Source: Neodontobutis hainanensis
Taxonomy: Eukaryota > Chordata > Actinopteri > Gobiiformes > Odontobutidae
NCBI GenBank assembly: GCA_024349245.1
Contig: JALDNG010000818.1
Location: forward strand, 19,993-83,992
Length of the DNA stretch: 64,000 nt
Reading direction: 5' to 3'
The position numbers were made by a program, and so were the translations under genes. This document shows positions 45,711 to 56,269 of the stretch, piece after piece. Under the pieces are notes generated by a model. That model did not search any database. It was not told where the DNA came from and was given only the letters and a program-made list of their open reading frames with translations. Within the stretch, counting starts at the first letter, position 1. Each line of letters opens with the position of its first letter.

Positions 45711-45892
45711 TGAGAATAGTATGTTAAAAATATTATGTAAAGAAAATAACTATTTGAGTCAAACCCCACTTTCTGGTTTTAAACAATCTTTATCCAGTAC
45801 TTTAGAGGATTTACTAACTTTGTTTTATATATTAGATAATATTTAGAAGCTTTGATTTTTTAAATGGATACGATTACTGAATACAACATGAG

Positions 45893-45965
45893 CCAGAGGA
45901 GTGAGGGTCACATTACAACCCTCCAGTTAGTGCACGACCCCTCGACCTCCTGGGTCATGCCCCTT
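45893..45965 (-). mobile_element. tRNA-derived SINE remnant 3
   Basis: Minus strand reads GACCCAGGAGGTCGAGGGGT then CACTAACTGGAGGGTTG. The B box is decayed. Confidence 0.5.
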
Positions 45966-46118
45966 AGGAACTTATAGTTAACTTATTTAGGCAACACCCA
46001 TAGTCAGAGTAATTCCTGGGTAAAAGTCCTGCTGATTTAAAGCTTTTTAAAGCATTATCTACAAGATTTGCTGAATTGGTTTTGTTTCTAGATCTCCTCC
46101 TAATTCCTACATAGTATT

Positions 46119-46767
46119 TGTTAGGTGCGGGCACCTTATTTCCTTCTTCTTTATTTGTAGTAGAATTGTTGATTGTTTATCTCTTTTGTGTGTTTTGTAT
46201 TGGGTGGTTTTCGTAGTTTGGAAAGATATTTAGTTTTCTTTTTTTTAACGCTCATCAGAGTATATAGGTCACCTGGGAGGCTCTCGCTGGGTCGCTCGCT
46301 TCCGCCTCAGCTGTTCCGGTGACAACGCTGCGCAGCCGGCTTGCTCCATGCCTCTGCAGTCCTTGTTAGCCTAGCCTTGTTTTTGTTTGGCCTGATGGGA
46401 CCGGCTGTCTGAGTTATCGTTCTTTATTTTGTTCAGGTTAGTAATGTGGGGTTGTGTTGTGTAGGGTGGTAGAGGAGTCGGCACCGGCTTCTACGGCCGG
46501 TGTACAGGGTTGGCCCGGGGTCACTCCTTCCTTTATGTTCTGTTTGGCCGGCTCACCAGGTCCTCCTTTCTTTTGTTACTTCCCTGTTTTATTTTTTCGG
46601 CACGGGAGGGTTTTGGATTCTCTTTTATTTACATAAAAGAGAGAAAAACATCAAGATAAAACAAAAGCTTAGCAGTCTAAAACTAAATGAATAAAAACTA
46701 TTTTTGAAATGAACTGTTTTGCCTCGTGTCCTCTTTTAAATATGTTCGACTCTTTTGGGCCGTAACA
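46119..46767 (+). repeat. 5' LTR of the plus-strand Gmr1-like element
   Basis: 649 bp. It carries about 150 bp near its 3' end (46590-46745) that the 3' LTR lacks, including AATAAAAAC at about 46690. Confidence 0.9.
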
Positions 46768-46773
46768 AATTTA

Positions 46774-46785
46774 TGGGGGCTCGTT
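46774..46785 (+). promoter_or_regulatory. Primer-binding site, tRNA-Pro-like
   Basis: TGGGGGCTCGTT six bases inside the LTR, matching the start of a proline-tRNA complement and then an A-run. Confidence 0.65.
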
Positions 46786-47043
46786 AAAAAAAAAAAAAAA
46801 AAAAAACTTATTTCGTAGTTGTGCTGTCCAATGTGATAAGTTACCTTTTGTAGTTGGTATAGAACAGATTTGTGGGTAACGTGTGTTGTGGCATTTTGGA
46901 TTTTGCGTGGCACAATTTCGAATTGTAGTATGTTTTTTGTAAGCGTTTGAGCAGCGAATGAAAAGGACTTTGTGGTTTGTCGTGTGGGTAAAGCTTTGTT
47001 GTTTGTGCGTTAGCCTTTTGTTGTTTGGCTGTGTAGATTCCAG

Positions 47044-47507
47044 GTGTTAAGATGTCATCTGGATGAGTTTATTAAAGCGCCCACTTTGGAGGTATTTCAC
47101 AGGTGCTCTAAAGATAATTTACTAGCATTAGCGGAGGAGTATGAGGCAGTTGTGTCGAGGCAGGATAAAAAGGCAGTGATTAAGGAAGAAGTTTGGTCTG
47201 TGTTGATTCAGCGTGGCATATTTCCGCCATCAGCTGGCCCAAAAAGCCCTCGTTTGTCCTCAATGGAAGACATATTCGTTTGAAGGAGCTGGAAATTGAG
47301 TTGCAACGGCTCTCTTTGGAACAGAAGGAAACGCAACAGAGCCGTCTGCGTGAACTCGAGGTGACCGCGCGGCTGCCTAGATCTTCTGAATTTGTGAGTA
47401 AAAACATCCGGTTGGTTCCACAATTTATCGAAAAGGATGTAGATAAATACTTTACACATTTTGAGAGAGTTGCTGAGTTAAATGGCCTAAAGATGTGTGG
47501 ACGTTGA
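47044..47507 (+). pseudogene. Gmr1-like gag N-terminal part
   Basis: First frame HLDEFIKAPTLEVFHRC and KKAVIKEEVWSVLIQRGIF; second frame from 47193 with RLKELEIELQRLSLEQKE and FIEKDVDKYFTHFERVAEL. The opening ATG is displaced by an indel at about 47052, and a further break lies near 47270. It parallels the gag at 34782-35195. Confidence 0.75.
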
Positions 47508-47619
47508 TGTTACAGTGCACTCTGGTAGGAAAAGCCCAGGAGGCTTATGCGTCCTTGTCCGTAGATGATAGTGCGGATTTTGATAAGGTAAAAGTGCTGT
47601 TTTACAGATTTATGAACTA

Positions 47620-48110
47620 GTGCCGGAAGCTTATCGGCAAAGATTTCGTAAATTAAGGAAAAGTCAGAATCAGACTCATGTTAAGTTTGTCCGGGAAAAG
47701 GAAATGATCTTTGATCGATGGTGCTCATCACAAAATGTCAAGGACTTTGATCAGCTCAAGCAGCAAATATTGATGGAGGATTTTAAAACTGTCTCCCTGA
47801 AAGAATAACAACACATCTAAATGAAAAAAGTCATTGACGTGGCTAAAGCTGCAGTGCTTGTGGGCGAATACGTGTTAACGCACAGATCTGGTTTTGTGGA
47901 ACGCCCTATTGGCTTTAACAGATTTGACCGCTTTGGTTATGGTAATGGCAGGGATGACGTGAAAGCTGTGTCACGACAACGGAGTTTGGTAAAAGTTTTG
48001 CGTCTAATTATGACACGAGAACTAAGGATCGTGAGTCAAAAGCTATTGATGTGATGTGCTTCTATTATAAAAACAAAGGGCATATTGTTTCTAGCTGTCC
48101 AGTGCTTATG
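47620..48110 (+). pseudogene. Gmr1-like gag capsid end and CCHC knuckle
   Basis: Blocks PEAYRQRFRKLRKSQNQTHV and FVREKEMIFDRWCSS belong to the capsid-like (SCAN-related) region. After further frame changes a CFYYKNKGHIVSSC zinc knuckle is found at about 48057-48100. Confidence 0.7.
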
Positions 48111-48186
48111 AAAAAGAACAGTAAAACTGTCACATTGATAAAAACTGAAAGCCACGCTAACCAGCCAGCCTTGTCGGTTAAACCTT

Positions 48187-48516
48187 GTGAATATGATGAC
48201 TTTAAGCCGTTTTTTTATGGACGGGTTTGTTTCAGTTTCTGTTGACCATGTGAAAGTCCCGGTGAAAATATTGCGGGATACTGCAGCCTCCCAATTTTTT
48301 ATTCTGGAAGGGGTTTTGCAGCTGAGTAAGCATACTGCAGTTGGATCTAATGTACCTGTGCGAGGTTTTAATATGCAAGACATTAGTGTTCCACTGCATA
48401 AGATTATAGTTCAGTCAGACCTATGGTCCGGAGACTCTATTGAGTTTCCAATTGACGGCGTGTCTGTAATCATGGGTAATGATTATGGCAGGAGGCCGAG
48501 TGTTGGTTACACCTGA
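48187..48516 (+). pseudogene. Gmr1-like aspartic protease
   Basis: The frame shows KVPVKILRDTAASQFFILEG, in which DTAAS takes the place of the usual DTGAS. A C-terminal VIMGNDY block corresponds to the ILGND-type strand. It lies between the knuckle and integrase, as expected. Confidence 0.68.
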
Positions 48517-48657
48517 GGTGACACCGGTACCTGTTGTGACACACTCGGATGAGCTGGCGCACAAATATCCCAATGTTTTTACATCATGTGCAGTTACGCG
48601 CAGCTACAAAGCCTGAAGAAAAGCAGAGTGTAAAGGAGGTAGATCTGAGAGTAGATT

Positions 48658-49720
48658 ATGTGTGAGCTCAGTGCTGAGTCCGGTAAAACGCCCATGTTAG
48701 CCGCAGAATGTGAAAATAAAAAAAATGAAATTGACATACCTGGGTTGAGTGGTTTATTTTTTTCTAGGAAACAGCTGATTGCCGATCAGAAGTCAGATGA
48801 TACTTTGGCAAGGTTATTTGAAGACGCTTTAACTGGTGGCGAGAGTGAGACCATGTCGACTGGTTATTTTGTGAAAGACGGGTTGTTAATGCGCAAATGG
48901 ACTTCATTGGATGTGTCTCCTGTGGAGGAGTGGAGTATTGTTACACAGATAGTAGTCCCTATTCCATATCGTGCTGAGATTTTAAAGCTGGCACACGACA
49001 ATCCATTAGCTGGTCATCTTGGCATTAAGAAGATATACAATCGCATTCTGCGTCATTTTTGGCCCGGTCTGAAGGGGGATGTCACGAGTCACACTAAATC
49101 CTGTCATTGGTGCCAAGTATCTGGGAAACCAAATCAGACAATTCCTCCCGCTCCTCTGTATCCGATACTGGTTGTGTGTGAACCTTTGAGCGTGTTCTGG
49201 TGGACTGTGTGGGTCCGCTGCGTCGAACTTAGTCGAGAAATAAGTTCCTAATAACTGTCATGTGCGCAGCCACTCGCTTTCAGAAGTCTTTCCAGTGCGT
49301 AAAATCCCTACTCCTGTTGTTGTGAAGGCGCTGACCAAGTTCATTTCGTTGTTTGGGTTACCTCAAGTTGTGCAAACTGACCAGGGCTCAAACTTTATGT
49401 CTAAGGTGATTGCGCAAGTCTTGAAACAGCTTGACATTCAGCACTGCCACTTTAGCGCCTATCACCCTGAAAGTCAAGGCGCACTGGAGCATTTTCATCA
49501 GACGCTCAAGACTATGCTTTGTACGTTTTGTCTGGAGTTAGAGAAAGACTGGGATGAGGGGGTGCATTTACAAATGTTTGCTGTGAGGGAGGTGGTTCAA
49601 GAGTTCCTAGGTTTTAGTCCGTCGGAGTTGGTGTTTCCACACACTGTCCGTGGCCCTTTGAAGTTGTTTAAAGACCAGTTGTTATTCGAAAGTCAGAACA
49701 AAATCTGCTTGATTTTGTGA
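48658..49720 (+). pseudogene. Gmr1-like integrase (upstream of RT)
   Basis: The zinc-binding region HDNPLAGHLGIKKIY ... CHWCQ gives HHCC. The first catalytic Asp region near 49203 is frame-shifted. The second lies in VVQTDQGSNFMSKV (about 49375), and the Glu in HPESQGALEHFHQTLK (about 49490). Frames change near 49190 and 49255. The unit precedes the RT by several hundred bases, opposite to ordinary Gypsy elements. Confidence 0.82.
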
Positions 49721-50074
49721 GTAACTTCAAACTGAGACTGTACCGCATGTGAGATGACGAAGGAAAATCTTAAGGTGGCACAGGCCAGAATGAAGTCTTT
49801 GTTCGACAGAAAAGCTAAAGTCAGAGAGTTTAAACCTGGTGATAAAGTCTTGATTTTGTTACCTATACCTGGCTCAAGTACAGGCTCGGTATTGTGGACC
49901 CTCTGCCATTCAGAAAAGATTAGTGATCGGGACTATCTTATAATCACGCCTGACAGACGCCGTAGGTCTCGTTTGTGCCATGTTAACATGTCGAAGCCTT
50001 ATGTTGAGCGTGTGTCCCCACCTGTTGACGTTACTGTGGCGGCTGAACGGGACCGTGGCGCTGTCCAGTGCTGA
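49721..50074 (+). pseudogene. Gmr1-like integrase C-terminal end
   Basis: MTKENLKVAQARMKSLFD and KVREFKPGDKVLILLP, then IISDRDYLI-type KISDRDYLIITPDRRR. This is the GPY/F-type module. Its tail runs into the RT region. Confidence 0.72.
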
Positions 50075-50650
50075 AATGGCCGCTCCGTGTCTTGTCACAC
50101 AGACAGTTTCAGGTGAGGAGCGTCAGGTTGAGTATATGGTAGCTCATGGTATTGCAGAGTTCAGTTATAGTCCTTGGAGCTCTCCCTGTTTTGCTTGCGT
50201 TAAAATCTAATGGTGAAGATCGTTTTGCACGGACTACAGGAAAGTAAATAATGTTACGAAGCAGGACTGTTTTCCATTGCCTCGCATTGAGGACTGTGTG
50301 GATCGAGTGGGTGGGGCTACGTTTGTGTCCAAGTTCTGTTCTGTTGAAAGGTTACTGGCAGGTGCCGCTCACTGAGCGTGCAAAAGAAGTCTCAGCCTTT
50401 GTAACCCCAGATGATTTTTTTCAATACAATGTTATGTCGTTGGCATGCGAAATGCACCGCAACATTTCAGCGGTTGATGAGGATTATACTGTCGGGTCTG
50501 TCATTTTGTGAGGCTTACTTGGATGACTTGGTAGTTTGTTCCGATTCCTGGGTGGAGCATATTGAACACCTTCGGGTGGTATTGGGTCGTCTTCAAGAGG
50601 CAAACTTAACAGTGAACTTATCAAAGTGTGTATTTGCCCAAGCAACTGTG
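50075..50650 (+). pseudogene. Gmr1-like reverse transcriptase
   Basis: Blocks: EERQVEYMVAHGIAEFSYSP, a DYRKVNNVTKQD region in another frame, LLKGYWQVPLTERAK, SAFVTPDDFFQYNVM, FQRLMRIILSGLSFCEAYLDDLVVCS. The YLDD box is at about 50515-50526. At least three frame changes are present. The catalytic Asp pair is intact. Confidence 0.82.
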
Positions 50651-50776
50651 ACTTAGTGACTTACTTAGGTAAAGTGGTTTGTTGGTGGTTGTGTGCGCCC
50701 GGTGCAGGCCAAGGTGTAGAGTAATGTCTCGTTTCCTATTCCAACTAGTCGCACTGAGCTTCGACGTTACTTAGCC

Positions 50777-51328
50777 ATGGTTGGTTATTACAGGGGTTTT
50801 TGTAGGAATTTTTCTACTGTTGCCTCTTCTTTAACTGACCTTTTAAGTCCTAAGAGAACTTTTGTGTGGACTGATCGTTGTCAAACAGCCTTTGAGCAAA
50901 CTAAGGCGCTGCTGTTGTGCGCTCCTGTTCTGGCTGCTCCCTCGTTTGACAAGCTGTTCAAGCTTGCTGTCGATGCTAGCGATACGGGTGCGGGGGCGGT
51001 TTTATTGCAGGAGGGTGAGGATGGAGTAGATCATCCATTGTCGTATTTCTCTAAGAAGCTGGACCGTCATCAAAAGTGGTATTCGACCATAGAGAAGGAG
51101 ACGCTTGCTCTGGTGTTGTCGTTGGAGCACTTTCAGGTTTATGTTGGCTCTGCTTGTGCACCAGTGGTTGTTTTTACTGATCACAATCCTCTTGTTTTTT
51201 TACATCGGATGCGTAATAAGAACCGACGCTTAATGAATTGGAGTCTCCGGCTACAAGCCTATAATATTGAGGTTTGTCATATTAGAGGCAAGAATAATGT
51301 GTTGGCCGATGCACTGTCGCGCCTGTAG
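50777..51328 (+). CDS. Gmr1-like RNase H
   Basis: A continuous 183-residue frame with the connection block YYRGFCRNFSTVASSLTDLL. RNase H acids lie in LAVDASDTGAGAVLLQ, STIEKETLALVLSLEHF and VVFTDHNPLVFL, and the terminal block is NNVLADALSRL. It ends about 57 bases before the 3' LTR, as the last pol domain does when integrase is moved forward. Confidence 0.85.
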   Translation: MVGYYRGFCRNFSTVASSLTDLLSPKRTFVWTDRCQTAFEQTKALLLCAPVLAAPSFDKLFKLAVDASDTGAGAVLLQEGEDGVDHPLSYFSKKLDRHQKWYSTIEKETLALVLSLEHFQVYVGSACAPVVVFTDHNPLVFLHRMRNKNRRLMNWSLRLQAYNIEVCHIRGKNNVLADALSRL

Positions 51329-51385
51329 ACTGGACAATGTCTTTTTTTTCCCCCACTGCCCTTGTCCAGTAATATGGGGTGGGGG

Positions 51386-51885
51386 TGTTAGGTGCCGGGG
51401 CATCTTATTTCCTTCTTCTTTATTTGTAGTAGAATTGTTGATTGTTTATCTCTTTTGTGTGTTTTGTATTGGGTGGTTTTCGTAGTCTGGATATTTTCGT
51501 TTGCAAAGATATTTAGTTTCCTTTTTTTTAACGCTCATCAGAGTATATAGGTCACCTGGGAGGCTCTCGCTGGGTCGCTCGCTTCCGCCTCAGCTGTTCC
51601 GGTGACACCGGTGCGCAGCCGGCTTGCTCCATGCCTCTACAGTCCTTGTTAGCCTAGCCTGGTTTTTGTTTGGCCTGATGGGACCGGCTGTCTGAGTTAT
51701 CGTTCTTTATTTTGTTCAGGTTAGTAATGAGGGGTTGTGTTGTGTAGGGTGGTAGAGGAGTTGGCACCGGCTTCTACGGCCCTGTACAGGGTTGGCCCGG
51801 GGTCACTCCTTCCTTTATGTTCTGTTTGGCCGGCTCACCAGGTCCTCCTTTCTTTGTTACTTTCCTGTTTCTTTTGGGCGTAACA
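51386..51885 (+). repeat. 3' LTR of the plus-strand Gmr1-like element
   Basis: 500 bp, preceded by the purine tract and followed by GTATT (51886-51890). Confidence 0.9.
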
Positions 51886-51931
51886 GTATTCCTTACTTTA
51901 TTTAAATTTTAGGAATAATATATCAAGAACA

Positions 51932-52000
51932 GAGAAGGGGGCTCGCACCATCGACCCTCCAGTTGGTGGACAACCCTCTCTCAAATAATTATGTCTTATA
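51932..52000 (-). mobile_element. tRNA-derived SINE remnant 4
   Basis: Minus strand GGTTGTCCACCAACTGGAGG and TCGATGGTGCGAGCCCC. It lies at the same place relative to the duplicated 3' flank as remnant 2. Confidence 0.5.
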
Positions 52001-52341
52001 CAGTACCAGTTTTCCCAGTGAGGAGGAATAAAGCATATATTCACTTAAACGTCAAAACAAGTACAAGGCGTACTTTGGAGGAAATCCTGGGAAAAGTAAA
52101 ACTGGTCAGGTTTAGTTTCTCAGATTAGTTTTTGTACAAGCTTTAGTCACTTCTTTTGTAGGTTGACTGTATTTGTTTCTGTTTTCAATGTTAATAAAAA
52201 TCCTATATAGCATTTCTTGCGTTATGTAATATTGTTTTTGTTTTTTTTAAATCACACACAGACACACCCAACTAATTTAAAAATCTGCTCTAGTTTAAGC
52301 TGTAAAATATTGGCGTTGTTGTTGCCAAATCAAAGATGAAG
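52000..52341. repeat. 3' flank of the acidic-protein gene (partner 45380-45710)
   Basis: Direct repeat partner described at 45380. It ends beside the gene's stop codon. Confidence 0.65.
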
Positions 52342-53799
52342 TCAGTCGGAGTCCGAGTCGTCCGAGTCCGGTTGGGGGTGGAAGTAGCGAGGGAAGCGAC
52401 TGGTGAAGGACGCCCCAGCAGAGGTCGATGGAGTAGGATCGTCTGTGCTTTCTTTGGGCTGGTCCAAACATGGCCTCTTGGAGGAAGGCACCTCAGCGTC
52501 CTCTTCATCCAAGAGCCGTTTGGTGGATCCGCTGGGGGCCGAGGAGGAAGAAGGAGGAGTTGGAGGACGGAAATCCTGTTCAAGCATGCTCTGGAGAGGG
52601 ATGAATGCCGGAGGACTCCCTGCCGGTTGCTGAAGAACGGAGCCAGGGGCCGACTCACCTGTTCTTCAGCTTCAGCAGGAGGGTCTCTCTGGCGCCAGCC
52701 ATCCCAAAACTCCTCCGGAGGAAACTGCTGGTCATTGTCTTGCTCCTCTTCATCATACTCTTCATTATCAGAAAGGCTCTCGTAACCAGAGTCTATTTCA
52801 TCATCATCATCATCATCCCAATCTTCCTCCCAATCTTCCTCCTCTTCATCAGATGGTTCAGGTGAAGAGGAGGAGGTGGAAGAAGAAGATAACAAGACAG
52901 ACACTTCTTCCACCTCCTCTTCATCAGCTGGTTGAAGTGCCTCGTACTCACCTACGTCTTCCTCGTCCGAGGAGATGTGGATTGGATTGTCCGCAGAACC
53001 GGCAGGACCCAGACCTTCAGTGGAGAATAAAATAATATAGTCTTTGTTTTATTAAAACATCAAAGACCAGAAACATACAAACTAATTAGCACAGGTTTAA
53101 TACTTCAACTGTCACGTCTGTCTTTTTATACTTCATCCATTTAAACTGTCTAAGTTACACTTTTATTAAAATGCAGCTGTTAGGTAGGCTGCAATAGGCA
53201 ACAATGCTACAGTTGATCTATTTCTTTTTAAAATAAATTGATTGAAATCAACTCTGTAACACAACATTTGCAGTTTTAGGTTTAACTTTCCTGTTGTTAG
53301 TGTTCAACACATACACAGGTATGCACCTGCCATCTACTGACAGTTAAACACGGACAATTAATGTCTCCATGGAGATGAACATTTTTAATGGATTCCAATT
53401 TAGAACGTTAACTCCGGCGCCATTTTTATCCAAGATTTTCACTGCAACATTTGTGAAATTTGACGCCCAGAAACTAAAACTCAATAATTTACTGACATAT
53501 TCTCTGGTAAAATTAAAGTGTGCATTACTCACTACAGATTGAATCTACTTTTAGCATTACTAGATATTTAAATCTTCGAGTAAATGTCAGTTTATAACAA
53601 AACTATATTTTTCTTAAATTTACCATTTCAGCTTTGGTAGCTACTTCCCCCCAAACGGTTATCATAATAAACATCAAACACGTTATATGGACAGAAAATA
53701 TTATAAATACTATCCTAATGCAGTCTTATTTGATTAAACAGTTATCTTACCTTCAGAAAAGAAATCCAAGATGACCGGGAGGTCAAAAGCATGTGCCAT
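52342..53799 (-). CDS. Acidic nuclear-type protein of 217 residues, unrecognised
   Basis: Three exons join in perfect phase: 53799-53751 (MAHAFDLPVILDFFSEG; gtaag donor), 53014-52659 and 52590-52342, 654 bases including the stop. Exon 2 has PIHISSDEED, a good SUMO-interaction-like motif, then Ser-rich and very acidic runs (EEEEDWEEDWDDDDDDEID, SGYESLSDNEEYDEEE). Exon 3 has PPTPPSSSSAPSG, a bipartite basic pair (TKRLL ... SSKRPCL) that could act as nuclear signal, and an acidic end DSDDSDSD. The second intron is only 68 bases (gtgagt to ctctccag). A nested 29-base gt-ag alternative also keeps frame. A TATA box lies about 190 bases upstream. No known domain is visible; a nuclear regulator binding SUMO-modified proteins is only a guess. 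Confidence 0.7.
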
Positions 53800-53986
53800 T
53801 TCTCAGGATCTGGCAAACTTTAAACATATGATAATACCAAAATATTAAAATATGTTTATTTTTGCCAATAGAAGATTATACTGTGGTATGCAGCGTTCGG
53901 TTTTCTGGGAGAACTCAATCTGAAACTTAGTTCAGCAACGCACTGGACAAGCCAAGTGAGAAGTGAAAAATTCTAACTGGAGCCGT

Positions 53987-53994
53987 CTTATATA
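53987..53994 (-). promoter_or_regulatory. TATA box of the acidic-protein gene
   Basis: TATATAAG on the minus strand, inside a GC-richer stretch (GGTGGGGCTATATAAGACGG), about 190 bases before the ATG. Confidence 0.6.
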
Positions 53995-53999
53995 GCCCC

Positions 54000-54590
54000 A
54001 CCTGGACCTTCTGTTTCCATGGCACTGACGCACGTACGTCAAGCTAGCTTACGCTATAAGCATCAATAATCGATTAATACCAGTTTAGTGCTTTAAAGAT
54101 TCAGCTGCTTAGGACTCTTGTCTTCTTATTGGGTCTCTAGAACCTGGAGAGCTTTTTTTAAAGGTAACATTTCATTAAACTGTCTTAAATGACGGCTAGA
54201 GTTATAATGCAGTCATGAAGATGCACGTTTTGGCAGACCTTAGCATGAACAGACAAGTGTTATCAAAGATAATAATAAGGTTAGCAAATGCTTTATGCAC
54301 TGCCATGAAGATAAATCATTCATTTAGATCAATTTAAATGTAAAAAAAGCCGTCTAAATAGCGTGTTCATCTAATGCTTTGTGAAAGCATATTGTGTAAA
54401 ATAGGCTACTCTTTACTTTCCAGAGCCACTTTGTTTTAATGGCCTGCATACAGGAGTGGGGCAGGGCTGTTCAAAACGGCTGGTCTTGAGGCATGTTCCA
54501 TATTTGCTGTTGTTTGACCTGGAAAATCTGCCATCAGGTAAAAGTTTTACACTTCATACAATAACTTTTAATAATGTTAGCATTGTGCTG
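54000..54590. other. Unassigned upstream region
   Basis: AT-rich sequence upstream of the acidic-protein gene. No supported feature beyond possible promoter sequence near 54000-54060. Confidence 0.35.
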
Positions 54591-54594
54591 TTTG

Positions 54595-54850
54595 TGTACT
54601 CTAGTCCTGGACTTGGACTTGCTTTTTATGGCTCTGACTCAAACTTGGACTCGTTTATTCTCAGACACAAGGACTCGAGACTTGACTCGGACTTAGACTC
54701 GGACTTGAACACAAAGGACTCGCAAGTCATGCACATCGACAGCACAACCACTGGACCCTTGGACTTGGACTTGGACTCAAACACTGAGGACTTGAAAGTG
54801 ACTTGGACTCGAAAACTGGAGACTCGACTACAACACTGGGACATGCTGTT
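54595..54850. repeat. Degenerate GACTTG/GACTCG hexamer repeat
   Basis: GGACTTGGACTT, GACTCGGACTTAGACTCGG and similar units recur for about 250 bases. The same repeat, with a shared non-repetitive segment (CTCTGACTCAAACTTGGACTC), occurs at 60025-60125 and inverted at 35925-36035. The Asp/Ser/Leu-rich open frames across it are by-products. Confidence 0.85.
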
Positions 54851-55379
54851 AATGTGAGCAGGAGAGTCTGTGGTGCTCCCATTGGCTGTAAGTTGTACTT
54901 GTTCCTGCAACAAGACAATGTGCATATTTTATTACATGAGGGAGACTTGAAAATATTTGACAGACTCATTCTATGTGTTTTATTTCACTACCTTTAAAGG
55001 GTCTTGGCAAAACATCTCACACGGCGTTGCCACAGGACAGTGGTCAGGTGAAGTCAAGGTAAGTACCTATCAGAGAAATATTTAGCTGTTCGTCCAGTGG
55101 TTCACAAGTAACTTGTTAGCAGCAAGCTAAAGTCTAATTTTACAAGGCGTTTCAATGAAGCCCCAAACAAGTGTCTTTAGTCACTAATATGAGTTTATTA
55201 AGTGAGCTTTGATTAAGAGCCGCTGTTGGAAAATCTAATGGAGTGGTGAAAAGAAAAGCATCACTGTATGAATATAAAAAATAAACCTGAAGCATAAAGT
55301 GCTAAAAAACTATTTTATTTGAATAACATAAGTTCTATGTTATGTTAAAGACACACTGCATTTTTAAAGCCAAGCTGTA

Positions 55380-56205
55380 ATGTTGAGTGAAAAATCTACT
55401 GATGTCTCAAAGAGAGGTGAGTTTGTATATTGTGACAAAACTAACATTTATGAGCTAATACTAATTCCATATGATTAGGTTTTATTTCTTATTGTGTTCT
55501 AAAGCTTTGTTATGAGGACATTTAAAACAGCATATATTTTATTCATATATTTTTTTTTATGTAAATCCAACAGACTTTTTAGAAAAGGAAAAGTTGGGTA
55601 CAATAATAAGCATTTGAAGATACAGGTGTGAATTTCAATAAATAAATAAAAACCTTTGTGTTTTTGAATAGGTCAGGTGTAAAATTAAGATAAGTTGTGT
55701 TTAGCTCATTTTAATTTTCAGATTTAGTACATAACCCTTTGACACGTTGTGGCAGGTGGGGAGAATGCAGTCGGTGAGAGCTCTACGTTGGTGAGAGTAG
55801 AAATTGTGAGACGAGAACATGAGCGCCAAGCCGTTGTGCCGTCTGCTGCAGACTCTGACTCCAGGGGAGAACTTTTACTTTCTGACAAGTAAGTCTTAGT
55901 TATATTGAGTCTATGCTTGTCATTTGAAATGTGCTATATAAATAAACTGTATTATTCTTGTTATTGTTATGAAATAAGGGAGAGTGAGGATAGCAGCCAG
56001 AGTGAAGGTGCCAGTGGAGCTGAGGGTTTTTCTGGTCGTGCTGCTGTTTCAGTTTCTAACACAGGAGGACGGAGAGGAGAGGAGTCAGGTTTGGGAGAAG
56101 AGAAATGTGGGTGAGAGGCGGAGGCCCAGGAGAGGCCGAGGAAGAGATTATAGCTACGGGCCTATCACTGAAGATGAGGACTGGAAGTTCATCAGGAGTG
56201 GATAA
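55380..56205 (+). CDS. Candidate small three-exon gene, unrecognised
   Basis: Exons 55380-55416 (MLSEKSTDVSKR; gtgagt donor), 55756-55888 (GGENAVGESSTLVRVEIVRRE, SRGELLLSDK; gtaagt donor) and 55979 onward join in phase. They give a 101-residue Ser/Glu/Gly-rich peptide ending at 56114. A second frame in the last exon continues RRRPRRGRGRDYSYGPITED and EDWKFIRSG to a stop at 56203-56205, and AATAAA follows at 56256. The second ending looks more protein-like, so a one-base lesion near 56095 is possible. No family recognised. The start is the first ATG whose exon joins in phase. Confidence 0.4.
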
Positions 56206-56269
56206 AGCCTTTTGATGAACTCACTGGCACACACAATTTTTGGAACCTTGTTACAAATAAAGACTAACC

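Larger units (their letters stand above)
46119..51885 (+). mobile_element. Gmr1-like Gypsy retrotransposon with copia-like pol order (5767 bp)
   Basis: LTRs 46119-46767 and 51386-51885 share ends TGTTAGGTGC and GTAACA. They are flanked by GTATT at 46114-46118 and 51886-51890. The tRNA-Pro-like primer site TGGGGGCTCGTT is at 46774-46785, and a GGGGTGGGGG tract precedes the 3' LTR. Domain order is gag, CCHC knuckle, protease, integrase, GPY/F-type end, RT and RNase H, so integrase is upstream of RT. This matches the described Gmr1 group of Gypsy elements. Many frame changes make this copy inactive. Confidence 0.9.

Noticed and set aside
54456..54857. 133-residue plus-strand frame rich in Asp, Leu and Ser
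   Set aside because: Mostly the degenerate hexamer repeat read in frame; no start context.
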